A stretch of DNA of 64,000 nucleotides from Photobacterium aphoticum (GCF_001029435.1 NZ_LDOV01000016.1:62001-126000), one strand, 5' to 3'; counted from the stretch's first letter, positions 17,777 through 26,330 are shown. Notes: generated from the letters alone by a model not told the origin. Translations and numbers: made by a program.

Positions 17777-19670
17777 GTTCAATTTCTTCTTTTGCTTTTT
17801 GTGCTAAGTAAAGCGCGCGGTATTCGCCGTCTTGCCTTACCAATTCATCATGTGTGCCTTGCTGGATAATGTGTCCCTTATCCATCACCACGATGTGATC
17901 CGCATGTTTGATGGTCGACAAACGGTGCGCCACCGCAATCACGGTACGGCCCTGCTGCATGTTCGACATCGCCGCTTTCACCGCTTCTTCCGACTCACTG
18001 TCGATATTCGCGGTCGCTTCATCCAACAGCAGAACCGGTGGATCGTACGTCAGCGCACGGGCCAACGCCAGTAATTGACGCTCACCCACCGACAGTTGCG
18101 CCCCGCCAAAGCCCGGCTGATGGTGATAGCCTTTTGGCAAACGTTCAATGAAGGTCGACGCTTTCACCTGACGCGCCGCTTCCATTGCCGCCGCTGCATT
18201 CGGCTCACCGTGGGACAAATCAATGTTGTCGAGCAAGGTGCCGTTAAACAAGTACGGATCCTGCGACACCAAACCGATACGCTGACGCAACTGCGCATTC
18301 GGCAGGGATTCAATCGGCTGGCCGCCAATCAAAATGTCGCCGCTCTGGTGCTGGTAAAAACGCATCAAAATATTGATCAACGAACTCTTGCCGCTGCCGC
18401 TGTGGCCGACAATGGCAGTGAACTTGCCGCCTTGTGCAGTGAAACTGATGTTATTGAGCGCATTTCGCCCCGGCTCATACCCAAAGCTGACATCACGGAA
18501 TTCAATGTCATTGTGATGACTCGCGGCACTTAACATCGTGTCAGCAGCTGTCGATGGCTTCGCAGTCAATGATACATTGGCTGGCACATTGGCCGTTACA
18601 GGCTCATCGCGGTGCAGCGCATCGGTTTCATCATCCAACAACTCAAAAATGCGTTTGGCCGACACGGTCGCCACTTGCAGCTTACGCAGCTCCATCGACA
18701 ACATGCGGAACGGTTCAAAGAAACGCTCAATGTAGTTCAGGAAGGCATACAGGGTACCGATCTCCAGCACACTGGTGATCGACGCCTGACCAAACCAGCC
18801 GACAATCACGATGGTCGCCAAGCCGCCGACTAAGCGGGTGAACGGCGCCAACATCAAGCAATCAATGCCAATCGAGCGGGTACGGAAAGTAAACCAACGC
18901 TGGTTACTGTCTTCAAACTTGTCTTTAAACGTTGCTTCCTGACGGAACGCCTGAATCAACGCCATGCCTTGCAGCGACTCGTTGATCTGGTTGTTGATGT
19001 TACTCACCTGCTGACGAATACCGTCGAAAATCGGCATCGAAATGGTGCGATAGCCGTGCATGGTCAGCAGCAACACCGGGATCAGCACCAGGCTCAGCAT
19101 CATCAAACGCCAGTCCAGCAGCGCAATCGCGATGAAGATACCGATCAAACGCAATGTGCCCTGCAAAATCGTCGGCACCGTCGAGACATACATATCGCGC
19201 AGTGATTCGGTATCGTTAGTCAGGTACGACACCAGCTTGCCTGACGGCAAATTGTCAAAGGTGCGGATCGGAAAACGCAGCACATGGTTAAACAGCGCAC
19301 GACGAATATCATTCACCACCAGCAAGGCACCATGACGGAACGAAAACGCCTGCAAAAACTGGAACGTGGCTGAGAACAAATACAGCCCCAGCACCGCGCC
19401 GGTCAGCATCAGCAACTGTGGCCATTCAAACTGTTGCGGCACGATCACGTCATCGATGATCACTTTCGCCAACCACGGAATGGTCATCTCCGCTGTCACG
19501 GCCACCGCCAACATGGCAAACGCGGCAATAAAGCGCATTTTGTGCGGCAAAGAGTAGGCGAACAGGCGGGCAAACATTCCCTTGTTTTTCGATGTGTTTC
19601 TCGATGTATTTGTCGATTTGTTTATAGATGCTGCCGCTGCCTGTGCAGTGTTTTGTTTGGCATTAGGCAT
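17742..19670 (-). CDS. ABC exporter half-transporter, MdlB-like (catalytically competent partner)
   Basis: 642 residues: an N-terminal Asn/Thr/Ser-rich repeat, a six-helix transmembrane domain (about residues 45-345, with the N-D-T-E-S-L-R-D-M-Y-V motif typical of MdlB) and a nucleotide-binding domain with Walker A G-H-S-G-S-G-K-S-S, Walker B L-L-L-D-E-A-T-A-N and a catalytic Glu. Its signature is L-S-V-G-E rather than L-S-G-G-Q, also seen in E. coli MdlB. A low-complexity stretch (about 360-385) links the two domains. It overlaps the upstream ABC gene by 8 bp and the downstream glutathione synthetase gene, so translational coupling is likely. With its partner it should form a heterodimeric inner-membrane exporter. 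Substrate unknown; the operon suggests glutathione, its precursor or its conjugates. Confidence 0.87.
   Translation of the reverse strand: MPNAKQNTAQAAAASINKSTNTSRNTSKNKGMFARLFAYSLPHKMRFIAAFAMLAVAVTAEMTIPWLAKVIIDDVIVPQQFEWPQLLMLTGAVLGLYLFSATFQFLQAFSFRHGALLVVNDIRRALFNHVLRFPIRTFDNLPSGKLVSYLTNDTESLRDMYVSTVPTILQGTLRLIGIFIAIALLDWRLMMLSLVLIPVLLLTMHGYRTISMPIFDGIRQQVSNINNQINESLQGMALIQAFRQEATFKDKFEDSNQRWFTFRTRSIGIDCLMLAPFTRLVGGLATIVIVGWFGQASITSVLEIGTLYAFLNYIERFFEPFRMLSMELRKLQVATVSAKRIFELLDDETDALHRDEPVTANVPANVSLTAKPSTAADTMLSAASHHNDIEFRDVSFGYEPGRNALNNISFTAQGGKFTAIVGHSGSGKSSLINILMRFYQHQSGDILIGGQPIESLPNAQLRQRIGLVSQDPYLFNGTLLDNIDLSHGEPNAAAAMEAARQVKASTFIERLPKGYHHQPGFGGAQLSVGERQLLALARALTYDPPVLLLDEATANIDSESEEAVKAAMSNMQQGRTVIAVAHRLSTIKHADHIVVMDKGHIIQQGTHDELVRQDGEYRALYLAQKAKEEIEHENSHLGLAVA
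19590..19625 (-). repeat. 12-bp imperfect in-frame repeat at the N-terminus of the MdlB-like gene
   Basis: Units CGATGTGTTTCT, CGATGTATTTGT and CGATTTGTTTAT at 19590, 19602 and 19614 encode N-K-S-T / N-T-S-R / N-T-S-K. Confidence 0.8.
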
Positions 19671-21468
19671 GACATTCTCCTGCTTCCGCCAAATCCGTGT
19701 CAGATGCCGTTGATACAGCGGCTGATGACGGATGACTCAATTGGTTCTGACGCTGATACACCGTGGCATACCAGCCTTGATTTTCCATTAAGGCTTTGTG
19801 GCTGCCCTGCTCCGCAATACGGCCTTCTTCCAGTACCAGAATATGATCCGCGCCATACAGGTTTGGCAGACGCTGGGTGATCAGCAGGACGGTTTTATCG
19901 CCATAATGGGTGCTCAGGTTATGACGCACACGGGCTTCGGTTTTCATGTCTAACGCACTGAACGGATCGTCCAGCAACAAAATGTCAGCGTCTACTAACA
20001 AGGCACGGGCCAAGGTGATGCGCTGCTTCTGACCGCCCGACAGGTTGCCGCCGTTTTCACTCAGCGCGGTCTGGAAGCCGTCTTTCATCGCCTCGATTTC
20101 TTCTTTGATACCGGCCATGTCAGCGGCATGCATGATGGCCTCCATCGATGCATCCGGTTTGCCCATCGCGATATTTTCCGCAATGGTGCCGGTGAACAAC
20201 AACGGTTTTTGCGGTACCCACGCCATGGTGCCGCGCAATGACGAGAACGTCAGGCTGTCGGTCGAGATCCCGCCGAGCGTAATGTGTGAGGCGTCATCCG
20301 TCAGGCCATATTGGCGCAACAGCAAGCTAAATAGCGTACTCTTGCCGCCACCGGTCGGGCCGGTAATGCCCACCAAGCCACCCGCTGGCACTGAAAACGC
20401 CACGTTTTCCAATGCTGCGTGTTCATTCTCAGGATAAGCAAAACGGTTGATCTGCATCTCGATGGCCATCGGCGTATGGGCTGGCAAGGTTTGCTCGCCT
20501 TCCGTTACTGCCGGCTGTTCCGCAAACAGTTTTTCCAGACGATCCCACGACGTATTACCACGCTGGAAAATGCTGAACTGCCAGCCAAACTGCATGAATG
20601 GCCCCAACAATTGCGCCAGATACAGGGTAAAGCTGGTGAACAAGCCCACAGTGATCTGCCCTTGGCTGATCAACCATGCGCCGTAACCTAAGGTGATCAC
20701 AAACGAGGTGCCGTAAATCATCTGAATGGTCGGGCCAAACAGGGAATCCACTTTCGACACCGCCACGTTCGCTTCTAGCGTGTCATCCAACGCTTTTTCA
20801 AAACGCTGCTGCTGACGGGCTTCCAACGCGTGCGAGCGCACCGTCACAATACCCGACACCGTGTCACGCGCTTCTTCGTTCAGATGGGAAAACGCGGCCT
20901 GCGCACGACCAAACGACTGCTGCACACGCACGCCGTATTTACGGGTCACCCACACCAACAGCGGGAACGGCAACAAGGCCACCGCCGTTAACTGACCGCT
21001 GACCACAAAGATCATGCCGAAAATCACCGTCAGACCGGCGATCAGCGAATCGACCATGGTCATCACACCGCCGCCTGCTGCCTGCTCGACCGCATTCAGA
21101 TCGTTAGTGGCATGAGCCATCACATCACCTGGGCTATGCTTGCCGTAAAACGCCGGCGACAACAGACTTAAATGGGCAAACAACTGGCTGCGGATCACCC
21201 GCGTTAATCCCACCGATGCACCATATAACTGGTTCTGCCACACATAGCGCAGACCATACATCGCCAGCACCGCCACAAAAATGCCCAGCAGGTGGGTCAG
21301 TAAGAAAGAGCGGGTTAACGTATCGTGACTGATGGCATCAACAATGCGGCCAATCAACCACGGTGGCATCAGGTTCAGCAGGGCGACTGCCTGCAGCCCG
21401 ACAAAGGCAATAAAATAACGTCGGGCAAACATTTTCATGTAGCCGCGTAATTTCCACAGAAATTCCAT
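19663..21468 (-). CDS. ABC exporter half-transporter, MdlA-like (degenerate ATPase site partner)
   Basis: 601 residues. Transmembrane domain at about 15-310 with the MdlA-type segments G-L-R-Y-V-W-Q and H-S-P-G-D-V-M-A-H-A-T-N-D-L; nucleotide-binding domain with Walker A G-P-T-G-G-G-K-S-T and signature L-S-G-G-Q-K-Q-R. After Walker B the residue is Asp (L-L-L-D-D-P) in place of the catalytic Glu. Together with the L-S-V-G-E partner this gives one canonical and one degenerate ATP site, the asymmetry of heterodimeric exporters such as MdlAB. It begins 8 bp after gshA stops and overlaps the next ABC gene by 8 bp, so all four genes are very probably one transcript. Confidence 0.87.
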   Translation of the reverse strand: MEFLWKLRGYMKMFARRYFIAFVGLQAVALLNLMPPWLIGRIVDAISHDTLTRSFLLTHLLGIFVAVLAMYGLRYVWQNQLYGASVGLTRVIRSQLFAHLSLLSPAFYGKHSPGDVMAHATNDLNAVEQAAGGGVMTMVDSLIAGLTVIFGMIFVVSGQLTAVALLPFPLLVWVTRKYGVRVQQSFGRAQAAFSHLNEEARDTVSGIVTVRSHALEARQQQRFEKALDDTLEANVAVSKVDSLFGPTIQMIYGTSFVITLGYGAWLISQGQITVGLFTSFTLYLAQLLGPFMQFGWQFSIFQRGNTSWDRLEKLFAEQPAVTEGEQTLPAHTPMAIEMQINRFAYPENEHAALENVAFSVPAGGLVGITGPTGGGKSTLFSLLLRQYGLTDDASHITLGGISTDSLTFSSLRGTMAWVPQKPLLFTGTIAENIAMGKPDASMEAIMHAADMAGIKEEIEAMKDGFQTALSENGGNLSGGQKQRITLARALLVDADILLLDDPFSALDMKTEARVRHNLSTHYGDKTVLLITQRLPNLYGADHILVLEEGRIAEQGSHKALMENQGWYATVYQRQNQLSHPSSAAVSTASDTDLAEAGECHA

Positions 21469-21476
21469 AACGGAGG

Positions 21477-23084
21477 TTACTCACAGGTGCTGGATAGGGT
21501 GTTTTTCTCTCGCAAGAAATCATCAAAGCTCAAGGTGTCTTGCGCTTCTTTTTGTTGCTGCGCCGCAATGGATGAGACGGCCAAGGCCTGAAGCTGAGCC
21601 ACATCGTCCGCATTCACAGCAGCCTGCTGTAACACGGCATGATGCTGCTGAGCCAGTTGCAACACAAAAGTGCGATAGCTTACACCATGACGCTGAAGAT
21701 CCGCCAACAGTTGTGCCGACGGGGTCAGCGTACTGTCTGCAAACTTATCTTGCTGACGTTGCAGGCTGCTTTGATAACCGGCTTCCGCCATGCCGTAAGC
21801 GCTGTCTAATGCCGCAGCGAGAGGTTGCATCGCCGCAAGCAGTGACTCGCCCATTGCCACCAATGGCTGTGCGCCGTCTACCGTTGGCAACATCAGCCCC
21901 GGCTTGCGGCCTTCCGTCGCCACTAACTCCTGACGTAACTGGATGATCGCCATTTCTTCCGGCTCCAATTCCGGACTCGGTGCCAGCGCACAATAGGTCA
22001 GGAAGGCATCCAGAAAATGGCTCTGGCTTTCATCTATCCCCACCGGCAGGTACGGATTGTTGTCCACACTGCGCAGCTCAACGTATTCCACCCCTTTGCG
22101 GCACATGGCATAAAGCGGACGTAAGTCTTCACTCACGATTTTCGGACGAATCGCACCGTACAGCTCATTTTCCATTTGCAGGACGGACGTATTCACCTGC
22201 TCACCCGCATCGATACCGGCATAGCCGTCACTTTGCAGGGTCAGCAGACGATACAAATCGTTCAGGTAAGCGGCTTTGTTGTTATAGCTGATCGCATGCT
22301 GCGATTGTTCACTACTGCCATAACCCAAATTACTCAGACGCAGTGAGGTTGCCCACGGCAGATAAAACGTCTCGTTATCCAACGCCTGCAACGGGTGCTC
22401 ACGCCCTTCAAGATAACTGCTATCTAGTGCTGGAGAGGCACCAAACAAATACGGTACCACCCAGCCATGACGTAGTGCGTTACGGATAAGGTGGAAATAA
22501 CGGCTGGAAATAAACGCCGATAACGGCAGTTCACTGCCTGTTTGCTGATGCAACTGCTGCCAGAACGCCTCCGGCAACGAGAAGTTATAGTGAATGCCCG
22601 ACACGGTTTGCATGCGGCGGCCATAACGGTTCGCCAGACCCTGACGGTACAGCTTTTTCAGCCGCCCTGCGTTGGACTGGCCATAATCGGCAATGGTGAT
22701 CGCCGACTCGTCCGGCAGACGCGGCGGGAAACTTGCGCCCCACAGCACCTCCCCTGCTGGCAGTTGTTTCGCCACGGTGTGGTGCAAGGTGGTCAAAAAC
22801 GCGAACGTCTTTTGCTTATCGGTTTCTGCCGGGGTGATCAGCTCTAACTGCGCTTCGGCAAAATCGGTGGTGATATACGGGTGCGTTAACGCCGCCCCTA
22901 ATGCCTGCGGGTGTGGCTGATCAGACAATGTTGCCGCAGCTGTCGCGCGGATCCCTTCTTTTTCAATCCCACGACGAATACCTGTCAGGGTGGCGGCCAA
23001 ATCCGCTGTAAGTGTAACGGGTGCTGACGCTGTTGGAGACACAGTCGCCGCGACCGGCGCATCAGAAGTGATTGCTTGTTGCAT
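21477..23084 (-). CDS. gshA: Glutamate-cysteine ligase (gamma-glutamylcysteine synthetase), proteobacterial type
   Basis: 535 residues (E. coli GshA 518). G-I-E-K-E-G-I-R (about residues 38-45) corresponds to the glutamate/metal-binding G-I-E-R-E motif; later conserved parts are F-A-E-A-Q-L-E-L-I-T-P, R-Y-G-R-R-M-Q-T-V-S-G-I-H-Y-N-F-S and the E-L-R-S-V-D-N-N-P-Y active-site segment. It catalyses the first, ATP-dependent step of glutathione synthesis in the cytosol. The first about 25 residues are Ala/Thr/Val low complexity. It is the first gene of the operon that ends with the eukaryotic-type synthetase. About 200 bp upstream is an 8-bp tandem array (23281-23320), which may sit near the promoter. 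Confidence 0.92.
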   Translation of the reverse strand: MQQAITSDAPVAATVSPTASAPVTLTADLAATLTGIRRGIEKEGIRATAAATLSDQPHPQALGAALTHPYITTDFAEAQLELITPAETDKQKTFAFLTTLHHTVAKQLPAGEVLWGASFPPRLPDESAITIADYGQSNAGRLKKLYRQGLANRYGRRMQTVSGIHYNFSLPEAFWQQLHQQTGSELPLSAFISSRYFHLIRNALRHGWVVPYLFGASPALDSSYLEGREHPLQALDNETFYLPWATSLRLSNLGYGSSEQSQHAISYNNKAAYLNDLYRLLTLQSDGYAGIDAGEQVNTSVLQMENELYGAIRPKIVSEDLRPLYAMCRKGVEYVELRSVDNNPYLPVGIDESQSHFLDAFLTYCALAPSPELEPEEMAIIQLRQELVATEGRKPGLMLPTVDGAQPLVAMGESLLAAMQPLAAALDSAYGMAEAGYQSSLQRQQDKFADSTLTPSAQLLADLQRHGVSYRTFVLQLAQQHHAVLQQAAVNADDVAQLQALAVSSIAAQQQKEAQDTLSFDDFLREKNTLSSTCE

Positions 23085-23280
23085 GTTCTTTTTCTTCGCT
23101 CTTCACGCAAACAGCGATGAGAACCAAGCCCGATTGCTGGCCCCATCGCTGTTTGTGGTGGTGTTCAATATCTGTAAGACGTGTGGGGACGGGAAAAGAC
23201 GACAGAAAAGGTGAAAAAGTTTGAGAGCAGGGAAAAGCAGGGGCGAGTTTTTAGGAACGAGGATGAGCGGAAGAGCAATG

Positions 23281-23320
23281 GTGCTGTGGTGCTGTGGTGC
23301 TGTGGTGCTGTGGTGCTGTG
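23281..23320. repeat. 8-bp tandem repeat (GTGCTGTG), 5 perfect copies
   Basis: Exactly five copies in 40 bp, about 200 bp upstream of the gshA start and about 100 bp upstream of the TetR operator. The unit is not a multiple of three and the site is non-coding, so copy-number change would alter spacing rather than protein. Confidence 0.95.
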
Positions 23321-23417
23321 GAACGCTACGTTGTCTGAAAATGGGTATCCAGCATTGCAACCCAAGAAAAGGCGATTAAACTGCTTGACAACATAGGGGC
23401 GGATCCCTAAATTACAA

Positions 23418-23434
23418 ACCGACCGAACGGTCAG
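23418..23434. promoter_or_regulatory. TetR-type operator upstream of the tetR gene
   Basis: ACCGACCGAACGGTCAG contains the palindrome GACCGAACGGTC. Its reverse complement fits the consensus CTGACCGNNCNGTCGGT, shared with a second site at 24049-24065. It ends 17 bp before the chosen start, so binding would block the gene's own expression. Confidence 0.8.
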
Positions 23435-23451
23435 CCGATGTGAGACATGTG

Positions 23452-23997
23452 ATGACGATGGACAAAAGACACCATATTATTGAAGTCGCGACTCGATTAT
23501 TTTCTGAGAAAGGATTCGAGAAAACGCCTATTTCATTGATCTGTGAAGAAGCTGAGGTTTCTAAGGGATTGGTGTTTCATCACTTCAAGAATAAAAATGA
23601 CCTGCTCAGGGAAGTGTTCGTTCATATCACTTCTGTCATTGAAGAAGTGGATCAACAAGATGCCCATATCGATGTGAATGACATTCGCATGGAATCATTG
23701 ATCAACTCGATCTTTGATGGAATGACCAAACCTGAACACCGAAAGATGTATCAATTTAACTTCAGTGTCATGGTCCATCCAACCACACGCTCTATCGTTG
23801 TTGACTTGATTGATGAAAGATACCAAGGCTTGCAAACCTCAACAGAAGAGGTATTTCGCGCGCTTGGGCATGACAACCCTTCGGTCATCACGAAAATGTT
23901 TATTGCAGAGATTGATGGTATCGCCATGAATTATCTGCTTAATGACGATTTTCCAATCAACGAAATCCAGCAAGAATTCATTAAGAAATACTGCTAA
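23452..23997 (+). CDS. TetR-family transcriptional regulator
   Basis: 181 residues from the ATG at 23452; a GTG at 23440 and an ATG at 23458 are also in frame and none has a clear SD. The N-terminal HTH is standard TetR (I-I-E-V-A-T-R-L-F-S-E-K-G-F, then T-P-I-S-L-I-C-E-E-A-E-V-S-K-G-L-V-F-H-H-F-K-N-K). The C-terminal ligand domain is all-helical and not assignable to a known ligand. Matching palindromes lie before this gene and before the next gene (GNAT), so it probably represses both itself and the GNAT-yjhX unit. Its own terminator is at 24004-24036. Confidence 0.85.
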   Translation: MTMDKRHHIIEVATRLFSEKGFEKTPISLICEEAEVSKGLVFHHFKNKNDLLREVFVHITSVIEEVDQQDAHIDVNDIRMESLINSIFDGMTKPEHRKMYQFNFSVMVHPTTRSIVVDLIDERYQGLQTSTEEVFRALGHDNPSVITKMFIAEIDGIAMNYLLNDDFPINEIQQEFIKKYC

Positions 23998-24003
23998 TTT
24001 CGT

Positions 24004-24036
24004 AAAAATCACGCATCACCAATGCGTGATTTTTTT
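24004..24036. terminator. Terminator after tetR
   Basis: AAAAATCACGCAT (24004-24016) pairs with 24022-24034 around CACCA, with T-run to 24036. It separates tetR from the second operator, implying the GNAT gene has its own promoter. Confidence 0.9.
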
Positions 24037-24048
24037 AAACCCAAAACA

Positions 24049-24065
24049 CTGACCGACCAGTCGGT
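24049..24065. promoter_or_regulatory. Second TetR-type operator, upstream of the GNAT gene
   Basis: CTGACCGACCAGTCGGT, with ACCGAC/GTCGGT arms. It matches the reverse complement of the site at 23418-23434 at 14 of 17 positions. It lies 23 bp before the GNAT start codon. Confidence 0.8.
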
Positions 24066-24088
24066 ATTTATCTTAAAAGAGAGAAAAA

Positions 24089-24595
24089 ATGAATACGCCT
24101 TACCACATTCAATATGAAGCATTCGCAAACGCAGGCGGTCTTTACGATGAACGACATGCCAAATTGTATGCCGAGTTTGCCGATGATCTGATTGCAGACG
24201 GCAGCTATTCCATTGTGTATGAAGGTGTGGCACACGCTTGCTATACGCCCATCACCATTGATGCCGCGCCACATTTAAAGTGTTACGTATTGGCTCCGCT
24301 GGCGGTCCTTCCTGAGTACCAAGGGAAGGGTTATGCAACACGCTTAATGGAGCAAGCAGAACGTGAGTTAGATGCCGATGTGATCTTTGTGATGGGCGAA
24401 CCCTTTCATTACGGGAACCGCTACAACACACCGCACAACGTGCTGCCACCGGTGAAAACGCTCGCGCCTTTAGAGTGCTGGTTCGCCAGAGAATTAACCC
24501 CTGGTGCGCTCGATAACGTCGGTGAATCGACCTCAACAGTGAAAGGCCCGTATGCCTCGCCGTTGATGTGGGGCCACCCGAGTGAACAAGTGTAA
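24089..24595 (+). CDS. GNAT-family N-acetyltransferase
   Basis: 168 residues. The acetyl-CoA loop is plain: L-A-V-L-P-E-Y-Q-G-K-G-Y-A-T-R-L (Q/R-x-x-G-x-G/A motif, about residues 72-87), after a beta-strand L-K-C-Y-V-L-A-P. The fold resembles YhbS-type acetyltransferases of small molecules. Its substrate is unknown. It is controlled by a TetR-type operator and lies 57 bp before a YjhX-like gene. In E. coli YjhX (TopAI) is paired with a GNAT-like protein, YjhQ, as toxin and antitoxin; whether this GNAT is a YjhQ counterpart cannot be decided from motifs alone. Confidence 0.82.
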   Translation: MNTPYHIQYEAFANAGGLYDERHAKLYAEFADDLIADGSYSIVYEGVAHACYTPITIDAAPHLKCYVLAPLAVLPEYQGKGYATRLMEQAERELDADVIFVMGEPFHYGNRYNTPHNVLPPVKTLAPLECWFARELTPGALDNVGESTSTVKGPYASPLMWGHPSEQV

Positions 24596-24602
24596 TTAAT
24601 CA

Positions 24603-24630
24603 TTGAAAGGGCAATGTTTTGCCCTTTCAA
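24603..24630. terminator. Perfect 12-bp hairpin between the GNAT gene and yjhX
   Basis: TTGAAAGGGCAA (24603-24614) pairs with 24619-24630 around TGTT. No U-tract follows, so it may attenuate rather than end transcription into yjhX. Confidence 0.6.
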
Positions 24631-24652
24631 TCTGACATTGAGAATAGCCACA

Positions 24653-24910
24653 ATGAACCTTTCAAAACACGAACAAAGAGTGTTGCACGTACTCGCATTA
24701 GGCGGAGAAATTCAATACTCAAGAAACGGCAGTAGTAAAATAAACGAGATAGCTTGTTTTTCCCGCGAAGGCCATATCTTGGCAGATTGCACCATCGAGA
24801 TATTCCAGCGGTTGAAAAACAAAAAGCTGATCCGTTCGAAAAACAGTGCGCCGTACCGAATTACCGCATTAGGTGCTTCTTCGGTTAAATCACAAATGTT
24901 TCAACGTTAA
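24653..24910 (+). CDS. yjhX: YjhX family (UPF0386) protein, TopAI-type toxin homologue
   Basis: 85 residues from the ATG at 24653, which matches the family start M-N-L-S. It aligns along its length with E. coli YjhX: Q-R-V-L-H-V-L-A, then C-F-S-R-E-G-H-I-L-A-D-C-T, then L-K-N-K-K-L-I-R-S and P-Y-R-I-T. E. coli YjhX (TopAI) inhibits DNA topoisomerase I and is part of a toxin-antitoxin pair. The gene here follows a GNAT gene on the same strand. Many UPF0386 genes stand alone, so a toxin role is likely by family but unproven in this context. Confidence 0.85.
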   Translation: MNLSKHEQRVLHVLALGGEIQYSRNGSSKINEIACFSREGHILADCTIEIFQRLKNKKLIRSKNSAPYRITALGASSVKSQMFQR

Positions 24911-24992
24911 TGTGTTATGGACACTGCGTTTTAGCACCATGGAAAATCATCGCAGTTATATCGATAAGCCCCGTTATAACAACAGACCAATA

Positions 24993-25017
24993 AAGGGGGC
25001 ATCTTTATGTCCCTTCA
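24993..25017. repeat. Hairpin related to the one at 24603-24630
   Basis: AAGGGGGCAT (from 24993) pairs, with one bulge and one wobble, with ATGTCCCTT, and is followed by TCAATCTAA, as the first hairpin is followed by TCAATCTGA-like sequence. It lies in the 160-bp space between yjhX and the convergent lipoprotein gene and may be its terminator. Confidence 0.5.
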
Positions 25018-25072
25018 ATCTAATCACGCGCCTCCAATGCCAACACAAACAGGATCTGCTCAATAAAAAGCG

Positions 25073-25546
25073 TCAGTTTATGGTGTTTTCTTGAATTTGA
25101 TCTGGAGTAACGGTGATAAGTACCGTTTGGGGTAACGCAGACAAAGTGGCTTCAGGATTCAATGCCTGCGAAGTGTAAGGTAAAACGTGTAATTGAATCA
25201 TTGCCGTGTGATGACGTTCTGTCGGTATCCATTCAATATCGACCACTTCACCTCCTACCTCCAAATCAAAGCTATTCGTTACAGGCTCTGCATCCAATGT
25301 GCTGACCGTTATGAAATACTCGTATTGGCAGAGGCTACCCTTCCCTTGGGTACAATTGATGTTTTCAGTCTGCACACTGAATAGCTCAACCTGCAATGTT
25401 TTTTCAACGTCTGGAGAATAGGTATTCAGGTCAAGAATCTCATCAACAAGCAAGTACCTTTCATCCATTGAATACCACGGAAGACATCCGCTAAACATCA
25501 TGCACCCCGACAAGGATAAGCATAATAAGATAATGATAATTCGCAT
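25073..25546 (-). CDS. Hypothetical lipoprotein
   Basis: 157 residues from the ATG at 25546; 10 extra residues precede it in the longer frame and do not look like a signal. Signal peptide M-R-I-I-I-I-L-L-C-L with lipobox L-S-G-C at about residue 15. The rest is polar with a Cys pair near N-C-T-Q-G-K-G-S-L-C and alternating beta-type pattern. I recognise no domain. A small envelope lipoprotein without obvious partners. Confidence 0.65.
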   Translation of the reverse strand: MRIIIILLCLSLSGCMMFSGCLPWYSMDERYLLVDEILDLNTYSPDVEKTLQVELFSVQTENINCTQGKGSLCQYEYFITVSTLDAEPVTNSFDLEVGGEVVDIEWIPTERHHTAMIQLHVLPYTSQALNPEATLSALPQTVLITVTPDQIQENTIN

Positions 25547-25820
25547 GATATCGCTCACTGTAGAAAACAGCATCATCGCAATGCGCTGCGTTCAACGCGA
25601 ATTTCAATCACTCGTTTTGGAACACGGTCGATTTTTATTCGTTCACACACTGCAAATCACATAGCATTCAAAGCGTACTGATTTAGTGATGCAATCTCAT
25701 CGTTAGTTGACGGTGATATCGTAACTCGTGATTGGACGTGAATAAGTTATGCGCTTTGATAAATGAAAGAACAACGCATTAGTTTTGGTTATTTGCCGTC
25801 AATGCCCTGTGGCTCAATCG

Positions 25821-26330
25821 CTATAACGTGTAGAAATGGTCATCGTATAACTGCCCTCGAATTTCATAAGCATTGGGTTCGATTGTTGATAATTTGAAGC
25901 CACACTTTTCTAAGACTCTTTCTGATGCAATATTGCCTTTGGTAACGACGGCGTTATAACGATTTATCTCGCCAATATCCTGAGACCAAGCGACTAACGC
26001 GGCAAGTGATTCAGTCGCATAGCCTTTACCATGGAAACTCGGTAATAGTAGATAACCCATTTCAGCCACACCGCCAACCAAATTGAAACCCGTTACACCA
26101 ACCTTGTTTCCAGATTCTTTTTCTGTAATGACCAAGCATAACCAGTGCTCTGAATCTACTGTCCAGTTTGGTAATCTAGAATCAAAACCAGCCTTAACAT
26201 CAGCCTCGCTCGGCTCATCAAAACACAAAGCGATTATCTCTGGATCAGTCTGAAGCTCATAGTATAAAGACCAATCCTCGTTAGATAGCTGTCTCATTGT
26301 TAAGCGCTTTGTCTCGATATTGATAGTCAT
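25821..26330 (-). CDS. GNAT-family acetyltransferase, RimJ/RimL-like
   Basis: 169 residues. Begins E-T-K-R-L-T-M-R-Q-L as in the RimJ/RimL/Acetyltransf_3 group, has E-M-G-Y-L-L-L-P-S-F-H-G-K-G-Y-A-T-E-S-L as the CoA-binding loop, and N-I-A-S-E-R-V-L-E-K-C-G-F near the end, another hallmark of that group. It would acetylate a protein N-terminus or small molecule. No SD is visible before the ATG. It stands alone among unrelated small genes. Confidence 0.85.
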   Translation of the reverse strand: MTINIETKRLTMRQLSNEDWSLYYELQTDPEIIALCFDEPSEADVKAGFDSRLPNWTVDSEHWLCLVITEKESGNKVGVTGFNLVGGVAEMGYLLLPSFHGKGYATESLAALVAWSQDIGEINRYNAVVTKGNIASERVLEKCGFKLSTIEPNAYEIRGQLYDDHFYTL

